From: Portulaca oleracea
Taxonomy: Eukaryota > Streptophyta > Magnoliopsida > Caryophyllales > Portulacaceae
Assembly (NCBI GenBank): GCA_029582165.1
Contig: CM055886.1
Location: 26,288,669 to 26,352,668, forward strand
Length of the DNA: 64,000 bases
Reading direction: 5' to 3'
Numbering within the stretch: the stretch's first letter is position 1; each line of letters starts with the position of its first letter. The notes beneath the pieces are model-generated. The model was not told the DNA's origin. It ran no database searches and saw only the letters and a list, made by a program, of their open reading frames with translations. Positions 1-10,440 of this stretch are shown here, piece by piece. Made by a program: the position numbers and the translations under genes.

Positions 1-184
1 GCACACTAAAAATAATATATATACACACCACATTCTTTTAGTATTTTATTTATTTTTCCATTCTTTTATTTACAGCATAAGACATAAGCACACTAAACTC
101 ATACTATTGCACACTAAAAATAATATATATACACACCACATTCTTTTAGTATTTTATTTATTTTTCCATTATTTTATTTATAAT
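1..184. repeat. Two-copy direct repeat, period 108 bp
   Basis: A block of about 75 bp starting GCACACTAAAAATAATATAT at position 1 recurs at 109 almost unchanged. The copies are separated by about 32 bp of other AT-rich sequence. No coding potential is visible. The left edge is cut by the window, so more copies may lie upstream. Confidence 0.8.
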
Positions 185-397
185 TGTCAATAATATTTTG
201 TTTATAATTATGTAAATACAATACATAAACACTCCAAATAGTATACTATTATACATTATAGACAAGAATTTACCAAAAAAAACTATTAAATAATTTTTTA
301 AAAAATAAAATGTATGTGAAAATGCCCAAGACAAAATATAATATCTAATAAAAAAAAGGGGGTAAATTAAACTTAATAGAATAGATAAAAATTTTAA

Positions 398-474
398 AAG
401 TTAACTCACAAGGAGTTGAACACCTGATCTCAAAGTTTTCAAGTCATGCTTCCAACCAGCTCACTAGTAAGGCC
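398..474 (-). other. tRNA-like tract, possible SINE head
   Basis: Read on the minus strand, this stretch has a box A-like segment (TAGTGAGCTGGTTGG) and, about 40 bases later, a box B-like segment (GGTGTTCAACTCC). The spacing is that of tRNA genes. No clean cloverleaf can be folded, and a T-rich stretch follows downstream. This is the layout of a tRNA-derived SINE or a degenerate tRNA pseudogene. A chance resemblance is possible. Confidence 0.3.
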
Positions 475-1056
475 AACTATTATTCTTTTTTTCTATAGCT
501 TTTAAAAATGAGGTGTGGACTGAACTCCACATCATTTTGGGCCGAATTCTACAGGCGGATTGGACTGGATTGACGGGAGTAATAGTGAGATGCGTACTCC
601 CGCGGGAGTACGATATAAGGGCTGCTAATAGTATGGGACGATCATTGTGTTCACAACAAGATAACAAACTTTATGCAAACCGAATTACACCAATTTTCAA
701 CTTGAAATTCCCTGATAAGATACTCAATCAGAAGTCAGAACCAAAACAAATACAAGCTACAACAGTAGTAGCAACAATAGTTCCCTACACAAGAGTGCAT
801 GAAGAGGCTTACTCCAACGGACCGAAAAAGCATTTTAAAAACCCTAAACAAAACCGATTCGAAAACCAAAATAAAACACCCCTGCTTTTACCAAAATCTT
901 AAGATCATAACCATAACCAGCAATCCTCTACAGTTTTCATCAAAAAGGGGGGCCGAATCAAACCCTAATAACTCAATCTCATGTCAAACCTTGAGAGCGT
1001 TACAAAGCTAATCTAGTAGTCAAAAGAAAAGAATGTGCCGATGCTGTGACACCCCT
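475..1056. other. 3' flank of ALG8, no gene recognised
   Basis: Short ORFs occur on both strands here, but none shows a domain or repeat I recognise. On the minus strand the part nearest 1056 should hold the ALG8 3' untranslated region. I did not identify a poly(A) signal with confidence. Confidence 0.4.
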
Positions 1057-4000
1057 TCAAGACTTGAAGATCCATCTTAGCTGCCAAACCCAGGAGTAGG
1101 TGATCCCGAACGCGCAATACACAGAGATCAACATCAAGGGTAGAAAAGGAAACTTGTCGCCGAGGATGATAGGGTATAGAAACTGACCCCAAACTTCGAC
1201 TGCCACGAGACCCAACAAGTATCCCTTCCCAATCCATCCAAGTTCAAGTCCTCCATCCTCATCTGATGTCGACCATTCATCCACATTCTTCTGTTGATTT
1301 GGGGACTTTGGAAAAGATACCTCGGAAAATAGGGAGGAAAACCCATACCACATGAGGAGACTATGCAGAAGCAGCAATGTCACTTTGATCGGGTACTCTT
1401 GTGCTTCGAACAGAAGAGGAAACAGGGAGTAGTACGAAACTGCATTCGTGGAGTGCAAGTAAAGTTGTTAGAAAGAATTTACCGATAATCATCAATGTTG
1501 TTCTTGATACCACTAGAGCGCTAAGCTCTTGATATTGTGTTATGCTGTATGAACTAAATACCATCTACATATAGGTCACACAAAGACTCCCAGCTCAGAA
1601 ATTAGTTTAGCAACATTATGGATTGATATGGAAAGTGGTTAATGATGGATGAGGATTGAGGGAAACAAGAGTCATAACCTGTTGACAGCAACAAGTAATG
1701 TCTGGCATCAGCTACGCTGTCGAGGGCAACCATTGCAAGAGGGATTGTGAAGTGGAGTGATGCCTTCTCGTGGACATGCCACCCGAATAAAAACCCACAT
1801 GTGTAAGCATAAGCTATCCATCTAATGATCTTCCTCGGCTCTGGATTCCTCCACGCTTTCAGAAGACAAGGAGACAGTGCAAGCAAGACCATCACAAAGG
1901 TCACCAACGGGGTGATCTGTTAATTTAAGCCAAAAGAATAATATCACTAAGTCACTCAGAATCATAGAACCGGGATAGAAGTTACTGAGAATCAGACTAT
2001 TTGTTACCCTAAAGTCTACGATGTCATAGTAGTCAAAATTTAATCAGATAATAATAAAAGATGTACCCGAGGCAATAAGGCGAAGGGTGATGAGTCACCC
2101 ACTAGCCCACCGGTGAATGAAGCTGTTGGTATTGGAATGTTGAAGCCCAGTCCTCTGAGTAAGAAAGCGAGTAGCTTATCTAGCATGATGTAGAAAACCC
2201 AAAAATTTGGAGCCCAATATGCATGGCATAGACCCCTGCCAAAAGGAAACATTCGATGGATGACTTGAAGCATCTGCAAAGTAGTAGCTGAAAATCAAAT
2301 CACTTAGAAAGAAGTGATTTACTGCCAAAATTGTCATAATGTAGATTAAAAATACAAGTGCGCAAACAATTTGGATGCATCTGCCAACACATGCAGCAGC
2401 TGAATTTTTGCTCAAATAAGAACTTATAACTACCAAACTCATCATCAAGCACTTGACATGACCCAATTGTCTTAAGTTGGACTACGATGTAATTGTTTAA
2501 TAACAGTTTGCAGAGAGTGACTTCTCATTAAATAAACTTCTCTGAATTACATAAGAATCATGATACGGTATCCCGAATGCCCTGAAAAACATAGGGGATG
2601 CATTCTGACTAATGTGGTCACAGAGTATCATGGCATTCAGAGATCAATCTTCAAAATTCTTTAAGTTCTTTAAGTTCTTCAAGAGGATATTTAGGATACC
2701 TGCATGGTCCGGAAAGGTGAAATGGTCAAAGCCTCTGAGGACCCTAAAAAAAGAAAAATATTATTATACCTGAACTTGATTTCAGGGGTATTTTCTAAGA
2801 AATTGTCCCATTGATCACTATGGCCTAGCATCACCCCAAAATGGTTGCAGGGTTCCATAAGGCCACTATAAGCTAATATAGTTTAGTACATAAGACTCAT
2901 TTTTGGGGATTTTGGAATCATGTTTTAATTCGACAAGATCGTGGTGCTAAAGCCATTCAGATAATCAATATCATTAAAAGAGGCGTACAAAATGTACTCA
3001 AAGGCTTAGAAATTGAGGCGGCGAAAGCCTCTTAGAGATCCCAAAAGGAGGCAATGACAATTTTTTTAAAATGAATGTCCAACAATGCCCAAAAATTTGT
3101 CAAACGGCAAACATGTTTGCTTGAGTGACTCCTTAAGTTTTCTAAATTACCTAAGGTCCATTTCAGATAGTATAAAGTGCATTCCATGGTTCCCGGATGC
3201 CTATGTTGTGGCAATTTTAGAACTACACTTGAAAATCTTCCCAATGCAGTGTCAAAGCCTCTTGACCCCAATACAATGTACATTAACATACCCAACAGGT
3301 TAAATAGTGACCATATATTGCACAAATTCAAACGATGTTTGAAAGTATTTTAGGACTATCCTAAATAAGTTACAGTGACATATTAGCCTTTATGGCCTTT
3401 TAGAATAATGCTCCAAAATGCACAAGATAGCATCAATGAAGCCAGCAAAATTATTGAAACTGCTAGGGGTAAAAGAATCCCCAAAATGAAGGCTACCGCA
3501 TGATTTTTCACATAGAAATATTACACAGGATTTGCAACATTAATACATGATAATTATATGCCCCTCTTGACCCTTGAAAATGTTTTAGATTGTTCCCTTT
3601 TCAAGGAAAGTTTTATTTAGTGTATTCACTGTTTGAAATGTATTAAGTAGCACCAGAACAGAGATTTAACACTGGGATAGTGACTACTGAGAGTCTCTAA
3701 AGAGCCAAAGGAGGACTATTAACTGACCTCTTAAAACATTTAAACAGTAATTTAGGACAATTTCAAAAGTTAATAGTGCATTGCATCTGTTAACATCAAG
3801 TTTTTGCATCTCAAGAGTCAAGATTTAAAATCTACAAGATGAAGACAATGAAGTTACTGTACTTTTTTTATAAGCAATCAAAGTATGTATTAAAGGACAC
3901 CAATGGGCAATGAGATGTTACTCATATACAAAAGGAGGGTTGAACAAAAACACAAAAGGGCTCAACCCCTTCTTATGCTCTCTACAATAACCTTATCCAC

Positions 4001-6164
4001 GAAATCCAAAATAGTAAACTCTTTACCATGATGAAAACCTTGTCACCAACAGCAATATGTTCTCAAAAGATAAAGTTAGAAGTTATTAAGTGTTTTGGTC
4101 TTAACCTCAAAAATCCTGAATTTCTTTCCTTCCAAGTGCACAGCCAAATAGTCAAACGGATTCACTTCCACATGTTAAGAACCCAACTCTTCTTCAATCT
4201 CCTTCTCCATGCCACTAAGACATCTCCTACACATAGAGGTTAAGTTCCAATGGTTTATCATCATTCCAAGATAGCACATCTTCCACAAAAGCATGGAAGT
4301 CACTGCACTTGTTTAGAGGCCTACTTTGACGATCCTAAGGTGCATTGGAGGTAGGGTAATCAAAGTCTTCATTTTGGGATCTATAGAAAGAAGCTTATTA
4401 TGCTTTTTATTATACATGGTTGAATGGATACAATGTGCTTCAAACCACACTCCAAATATGTACCACCATCATGTTTAGGTGTTCTAAAATAATGTGTCAA
4501 AATCAATCATGACACCAATGATCCCTTGCTAATGCTGCTCAAAGGGATACGTAAGTATCAGTATGAGCAAAGTTTGGACAACAAGATGAATAAAATAAAA
4601 TTACAGATGTCAACAAATGTTAGACTTTGATAGTTCATTATCGCATCTCTCCCTTTTCGGCTAAAAACACCTATATAAAGCGAAGAACTCTGTGCCTCAG
4701 CTTAGGGCGTACCAAGCAACATAATTTGTGAACCTCAAGACAGTGCATTGTCTCAGGGAATTGGGGCAATTAAGTTTGAGCTGCACATCTGACTGAGCCT
4801 AGGGAGCACTCAAAGCACTATTTTGAAACTATATATAGCTTCAATTCATGTTCAAATATATATGATTTTAGGATTTGAAACAGCCAAAATTTCAATTACC
4901 ACTTTCTTCTACCACCTGAATTGCACAACATTTTGCAACGTCAACACCTAAGCATAGGATATCCATCACCCATGCTCACATGCTCACTCTAGTGTAAGAT
5001 TCCAAATCCAGCTCAGGAGGCATGGGGAACTCATCTCATCATCTCACAAAGTTGACTTCTTTGCCCCTTCCTCTAATGATTAAGAACAAAACTAAAGACC
5101 CTAACCTAATAAACTTTCTTTCTGCCTTCTTGTTTTTCAATTAACAAGTCTTGGAAGAACTTAATGCAATACTCTGCCTCCATGTGGAAGACCAAACCAA
5201 ATGATTAATTGAAGACAAAACCAAACATATATATCCTACCATGCAACAAGCGACATTTTCCCACCATTTCAGCTCGAAATCAAACATAATAGGACACCTA
5301 TATTAAGTCCATACCAGTTGAACATCAGCAAACATCAAATATGGGAAATTAAACACATGCTAACACCACAGAACTACTATCTTGTAGAAGGAGCATATAA
5401 ATTACCTGATCATGATACACAAAGGGTCCAAAAGCAGCCACAAAGACAGAGATTACAAGCAACCCCATAAGCAACAGCCTCCCAAAAGCTTTAAACAATT
5501 CTCCTCTGCAATAATGCCGCAACAAATACACGAAATAAACCGGGGCAGCAACAGCAAACAAGTGCTTGAAACACAGCAAAACCGCAAAAAAGAAGCCACC
5601 CAACAAATCCTTGCCTTCAATCAAGGCCGAAATCGATAGCAGCAACAACCCCAACAAAAACCCATTATACTGGAAATGCATATGATCAACAATAAGCAAT
5701 CCAGGGGACCAAATAGCCAAAACCCAGATCAATCTCCTCCTAGTCGGATCCAAATTCCTGGTAATCCGATAAATGGCATAGTGCAGGACCAAATCAGAGG
5801 CCATAACAGTCATATTCTGGAAGTAAATGACGGAATTTGCCTTGTAATTGAGACCTTCGTGAAGATTGACGATCATGGGGTCGACATAAGAAGCAAAATA
5901 AGAGAGGAAGAGCTCAAAGTAAGCGAAGAAAGGTGGGTAATCGAGGGTCCATTCACTGGTGGTGTCGGAGTACCATTTGGAAAGAGGGAGAGAGTGGGTT
6001 GTGGCGAGCCAATTGCGATGGACTTCGAAATCGGTGGAGTGGTAAGATGGGATGAGGAGGAGTTTGAAGGTGGTGGAAATGAGGGAGAACCATAGCAGTT
6101 CTTTGATGGGTTCGTCGGGGCTTGTCAGCTTTGGAAGAGGCGATGGTGGAGCCTCGTCTTCCAT
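1057..6164 (-). CDS. ALG8: ALG8, dolichyl-P-Glc:Glc1Man9GlcNAc2-PP-dolichol alpha-1,3-glucosyltransferase
   Basis: ALG8 adds the second glucose to the lipid-linked N-glycan precursor on the ER lumenal side, using dolichyl-phosphate glucose. It is a multi-pass membrane protein of the ALG6/ALG8 family (GT57). I infer four exons: 6164-5406, 2273-2067, 1916-1679 and 1439-1057 (TGA stop). All junctions are GT-AG and phases match (0, 0, 1), giving 528 aa, normal for the family. Visible family signatures are TDFEVHRNWLA (44-54), LDYPPFFAYFE (74-84), DHMHFQYNGFLLG (160-172), GWHVHEKASLHF (367-378) and the C-terminal FPFLPLMLISVYC. Hydrophobic segments run throughout. Exon 1 encodes 253 residues. Intron 1 is about 3.1 kb and carries a decayed LINE tail. 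A Harbinger-like MITE lies 214 bp upstream of the ATG. No disabling mutation is seen, so the gene looks intact. Confidence 0.95.
3865..4450 (-). mobile_element. Decayed LINE 3' end inside ALG8 intron 1
   Basis: On the minus strand the stretch reads, with many stops, as fragments resembling the C-terminal tail of plant LINE ORF2: a WKERNSRIF-like motif, then a segment similar to KTLNKL. It ends near 3865 in a short A tract (a run of T on the plus strand). It lies in the same orientation as ALG8. The 5' limit is uncertain and no target-site duplication was found. Confidence 0.45.
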
Positions 6165-6377
6165 GGATGTGATCCAGAGAATACAGGCAGCAATGGAGTT
6201 TGGTGGTTATGGCGGATGATGGGGTTGAGAGAAGGGCAGCGTAAGTAACAAGTATTGGTCCGTTGGTTGGTTAGACAGTGCTTCCGAGTTGAAACAGGCA
6301 AACAGCTCCTTGGCTGTTTGGCTGTCGGCTTTTTGCTTAGCTTTTAATTTTTTTGAACATGGTTAAATTTTAATTAA

Positions 6378-7141
6378 GGCCCTCTTCTTTTCTGCGGTAT
6401 TTTGTGGTATGATGTGGTAAGGTGTGGTAGAATTGTGGTGGGTGTGGTGGAAATAGACTTGTCAATTCGGTCGGTCGGGCGGTTTCGGGTCGGTCGTATA
6501 TCGGGTTCGGGTAAATACGGGTCGGGTGTATTTCGGGTTCGGGAAAATACGGGCGGTGTATTTCGGTTTCGGGTCAACCCAACGGGTTATGATTGCGACC
6601 TTTTTCGTTTTTTCTTTTTCAAAAATGGTATCTAAATACTACTTTTTTATCTGATATACATAATAAAATATGATTATCGTCTAGTAATGAGAGATAATTA
6701 TAACTATTTTAACTTAAATAAGAGAAATAACAAATAAATAAGTTGCGCTTATAGTTTAATAGTTAAAAATTTCAATGCAAAGTCACAAATTTTAATAAAG
6801 TTCAACTTAAAAAGTTAAATTTTTGGGTCAAGCAGTGGTCGGGTTTGACCGTAATTCGGGTTCGGTATACTTCGGGTTTAGTTCAAAAAATCGTGTTCAA
6901 AACCCAGAAATTTCGGGCGGGTTCGGGTCGGGTTATCAGGTGGGGTCAGAAACTGCCAGGTCTAGGTGGAACTGTGGTAGGTTATTGGTATGTGGGGTAG
7001 GTGAGGAGAGAGAATGTAAAAAGTAGAAGAGAAAAGTGAGGAGAGAGAAAAGTAATAATTTGTGGTAAAGTGTGGTGAGTTGTGGCAAACTGCGGTATGT
7101 TGTGGTAATGCAGTTTGCCAACCGTAGAAAAGAATAGGGCC
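6378..7141. mobile_element. PIF/Harbinger (Tourist-like) non-autonomous element
   Basis: The ends are inverted repeats: GGCCCTCTTCTTTTCTGCGG on the left, and on the right the reverse complement reads GGCCCTATTCTTTTCTACGG. TAA flanks both sides (6375-6377 and 7142-7144), the usual Harbinger TSD. Subterminal regions carry many GTGGTA words. The centre (6450-6580 and 6829-6945) is a degenerate GGGTCGGGTTCGGG-type simple sequence. There is no transposase ORF. It lies directly upstream of ALG8. Confidence 0.8.
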
Positions 7142-7144
7142 TAA

Positions 7145-7420
7145 GTAAAAAAGCTAAAGTCGCTTGAGATGTTTGGTAACAAGCTTTTTATATTAGCTTT
7201 TTAGATTTAATAAATTAGTTTTCTAAAAAGGTAGTTGATGAAATTTTTTGAGATAATTTTTCACAAAAAGTTAGTCTATCAAACAAATTTTCAACAATCA
7301 GTTAAACCAATCAGTTAAGCCAAACAGTTAAAGTCAACAATTTAATTCAAACATTATTAGCTATGATTACAAACTAACATATAATTCTGTTAATTAACAA
7401 TTAGTTGTCAAACAGGGCCC
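7145..7420. mobile_element. hAT-like MITE remnant, uncertain
   Basis: AT-rich stretch with words of the type TTTGGTAACAAGC at the left and, on the opposite strand at the right, GGGCCCTGTTTGACAA. These resemble plant hAT-like MITE ends. Terminal repeats are poor and no clear 8 bp target duplication was seen. Confidence 0.3.
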
Positions 7421-7467
7421 TTGTCAAAATACCCGACTCGAAACTATAGTCCGAACTACCAGAGAGT

Positions 7468-7795
7468 TTGGGCTTTGTTCGGCAACGAGTTGTTAGTTGC
7501 TAACTTTTAACTGTTAGGTAGTAGCTATTAGATGATAGCTATTTAATTTTAATTATTTGGATTAACTGCCTGTAGGAAATATATTTGATTAATTAGCTAT
7601 TTGTGAAAGGTTACTTCAAAAATATTCTTCAAGTAGTTTTTTTGAAAACTAGCTTATTGGGTCTAAAAACTAATATAAAAAAAATTGTTTACCAAATACT
7701 TAAGATAGCATTTTGATCTTGATCAAAAAGCTAAAGTGTCCAAAAAGTTAAGTTACCCCAAAAAAACCGATAGCCAAACACCACCTTAGTGTTTT
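7468..7795. mobile_element. hAT-like MITE remnant, uncertain
   Basis: The left end (GGGCTTTGTTCGGCAA) and the reverse complement of the right end (AAGGTGGTGTTTGGCTA) are loosely similar. The inside is AT-rich and non-coding. This suggests a second hAT-like MITE next to the first, but the boundaries are guesses. Confidence 0.3.
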
Positions 7796-7933
7796 GAATA
7801 CTATTTTCAAACCCGCAACCTAAATCAATCCAAAATCAACTTGTATTGAATTTGACCCAAGATCGATTGACCTGTCCGCATTGATAGTTCTTGTAGGTAC
7901 TAAAATACCCTTGGAAGGTAGCCTATATTTTGG

Positions 7934-8284
7934 AAAAAGTTACTTACAGGTACCCTAACTTTTGAAGAAACAATTTTTTGGTACCCTAACTTTTCAAAAC
8001 TAATTTTGGGGTACCCTTACTTTTAGGATTACTAGGTGAATTTCTGGTGAAACTCCGATTGTTTCAAATCATTTTCGTCCACAAAAACAAACGACATTTT
8101 CATCCACAAATACACTTAATCAATTTCCCGCCTACAATTCACCGGTGAATTCAAATCATTGGCCGGAAATTCACCTAATTATTTCTAATTCTAAAAGTTA
8201 GGGTACCCCAAAATTAGTTTTTAAAAGTTGGGGTACCGGAAAAACATTTCACCAAAAGTTAGGGTACCCCTAAGTAATTTTTTG
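7934..8284. mobile_element. Foldback MITE with about 125 bp arms
   Basis: The left arm, containing GGTACCCTAACTTTT and GGGGTACCCTTACTTTTAG, is repeated inverted on the right with a moderate number of mismatches. The ends AAAAAGTTACTTACAGGTACC and AAAAAATTACTTAGGGGTACC pair across the element. The loop is about 100 bp. No coding capacity. The superfamily is not determined. Confidence 0.65.
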
Positions 8285-8466
8285 TATATTTTGGGAAATC
8301 TATTTTTCAACACCTCATATTTCAAATGTATTTACAAGTACCCTATATTTTGAATTTTCAATTTTTTGGTAATTTTCTGACATGACTTGTCATCAATCCA
8401 ATAAGGCTTAGATGGGATGTGTACTAAAGCCTTGTCGCTATTATTACCCTTGCGTTGTTATAAAAC

Positions 8467-10049
8467 TGTAGGGCCCGCGGCCCAGGAGGGCACGGTCCCC
8501 CACGGAGGGTTGATTCGACGTAGGGTTGCTTATTTTTAAAAGGGACGAATTTAAGATTTTTGGCTTTTCAAGGGTTAATTTCGAAATTCGACAAAAAGTA
8601 AAAAAAAAAAGAAACGAACCCGGGCCTGGATCCGCGCGGATCGTAGGCCAACCTGGGCCTAAATGGTGCCTGGATCCACGCGGATTCCAAGACCATTCTG
8701 GACCAAAAAATTAAAAAAGGAAAAAAGCAAACCGGGAAGGATCCACGCGGATTTGGATCCTTTAGGGGCCAAAATTAATTTGTCGAGGCAAAAGAAAAGA
8801 GAAAGAAGAAAAAAAACGAAAAAAGAAACTGGGCCAACCAAGGCCGGATCCGCGTGGATCCGGGCACTTTTTAGGCCGAAACAAGTTTTTTTTTTTAACA
8901 AAACGAAAAGATGAAAAGAGAAAAAAAGCCGACCCAAATAGACCTGGATCCGCGCGAATCCGCGCGGATTCCGAGTCCATTTTGGGTCGGTGTTCCTCTT
9001 TTCTCTTTTTCTGACTTTTTTAGAAAAAAATGAAAAAAAACCTAAAAAAAGAGGAGTCGCCAGTTAATTTTAAAAGTAAAATTAACAAAACCTAAATTTT
9101 TATGACTCCAGTCTCGAACCAAAAGAACGGGTCCGGGGGTAAAGATGTCGGTGTAGGGGGATGCCCTTGCACCGCCCGCCGACTAAGTCGGGTTTACATT
9201 AGAAAATAAAATAAAGAAAAGTTGTCACAGATTTACTAAAAGTTCATGCAATTAATAATAAAATGACGAAGTTCAACACATAATGAAAACTAAAAAAAAA
9301 ACTAAAGTTACAGCGGGCGGGGAACCAATTGACTACATTGTTACATTCTTTTATGAATGAAATGAAAAATTGAACGGAAAAGAAGATAACTGGATTATAC
9401 CGAATCCGCGCGAGTCTCGGCTGATGCGAATTCGGGTGCGGGTTAACAAGCAAAACCGCGCGGATCTGCTTTGTGCCGGGGAAGATCGGAGTCTGAAGTT
9501 GGCTGGAAGAAGCAACGAAAATCCGCGCAACTCTCAGCCTAGCACTGGTATCGGTGGAATTCTCTCTGCGACTGCTCACAACTCTCCCCCCGGATGAAAA
9601 TTTGCCAACCCCTGCTCCGGATCCGCGCGGATCCTTAAATAAGCTCCAGAAATTGACAGCGGTTAGCGACGGTTGGCCAGTTACCGTCAAATCCGCGCCA
9701 CTCCCATGCCACTACCGGCAGTTGGTTGGATCAAAATCGCCTTGGATCGATCAATCGCGCGAGTTATCATGTTGACCCGGCCGGATCCGCGGATTTCCGT
9801 TGACCGTGGATCGATCCAATCTCCATTTTGGCCCAAACTTAACAAATCCGCGCGGACTCCCGTTTTTGGCCCAAAATCATCAAGTCCGCGCCGACCCAAA
9901 GAATTTGGGCCGGGTCCGAATTTGGCCCAAATCCGCGTGAACCTTCATATTTGGGCTGGTTCTGGTTTCGGTTTAAATCCGCGCGAGCTTCGTTATCTCG
10001 TCCCCTGGGTTAGGCTGAAAATCTGTCTGACCCATTTTCGGTGTCTACA
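8467..10049 (-). repeat. 3' LTR of the Tat/Ogre-like element
   Basis: Runs TGTAGGGCCC to GTGTCTACA on the plus strand; in element orientation it is the 3' LTR. It carries about 13 TCCGCG words, most within imperfect ATCCGCGCGGAT palindromes. Several 60-150 codon ORFs on both strands recur in the partner LTR but show no domain, and I treat them as chance ORFs. Confidence 0.92.
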
Positions 10050-10063
10050 GATAGCCCCCACTT
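10050..10063 (-). other. Polypurine tract of the Tat/Ogre-like element
   Basis: On the minus strand the sequence AAAGTGGGGGCTATC sits directly against the start of the 3' LTR (TGTAGACACC). This purine-rich tract would prime plus-strand DNA synthesis. It supports the minus orientation of the element. Confidence 0.8.
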
Positions 10064-10099
10064 TGACTGAGTCTGAGTAAGACGAAAGTCAAAGTATAC

Positions 10100-10440
10100 T
10101 TTTGTAGCCAACTGGAGGTAGTCCGAATCGTTGACTTGATTGCTGGAGGTTGTCCAGGCTGATTAATCCAAGGGTAGCTTGGACTTCTGACCGGAGGTAG
10201 TCCGATGTTGATTTGCTGGATGTCGTCCAGGCTTTTGAATATTCAAGGGTAGCTTGAATACAGAGAATTCTCGTAATTGATATGTGGCTAGCTTTGGTGC
10301 TGGATATTGTCCAGGCTTTGATGAATTTTTCGGGGGTAGCCCGAACACTTTCAATGACATGTGGAGGTAGTCCACCTAAGATTGCTGGAAGTCGTCCAGG
10401 CTTTGATGAATTTCTCGGGGGTAGCCCGAAAAAATATTGA
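10100..10440. repeat. Degenerate tandem repeat near the polypurine tract
   Basis: About four units of roughly 80-90 bp alternate the words GGAGGTAGTCC, TGGATGTCGTCCAGGCTTT and GGGGGTAGCCCGAA, each variably decayed. It sits just inside the 3' LTR, in the non-coding 3' part of the element. Tat/Ogre elements often carry tandem repeats at this place. Confidence 0.7.

Noticed and set aside
5412..6095. Plus-strand ORFs of 75 and 139 codons
   Set aside because: They are the opposite strand of ALG8 exon 1.
8659..8980. ORFs of 72-92 codons repeated at 17,008-17,329
   Set aside because: They are identical because both lie in the paired LTRs. They overlap on opposite strands, are Lys/Phe-rich from A/T runs, and show no domain.
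8467..10049. CRISPR-like array of GGATCCGCGCGGATCC repeats
   Set aside because: Spacing is irregular, repeats vary, there are no cas genes, and the repeats lie in an LTR of a plant element.
9244..10080. ORFs of up to 148 codons in the LTR
   Set aside because: They follow the CCGCGG-rich LTR sequence, differ by frameshift between the two LTRs, and have no family resemblance.
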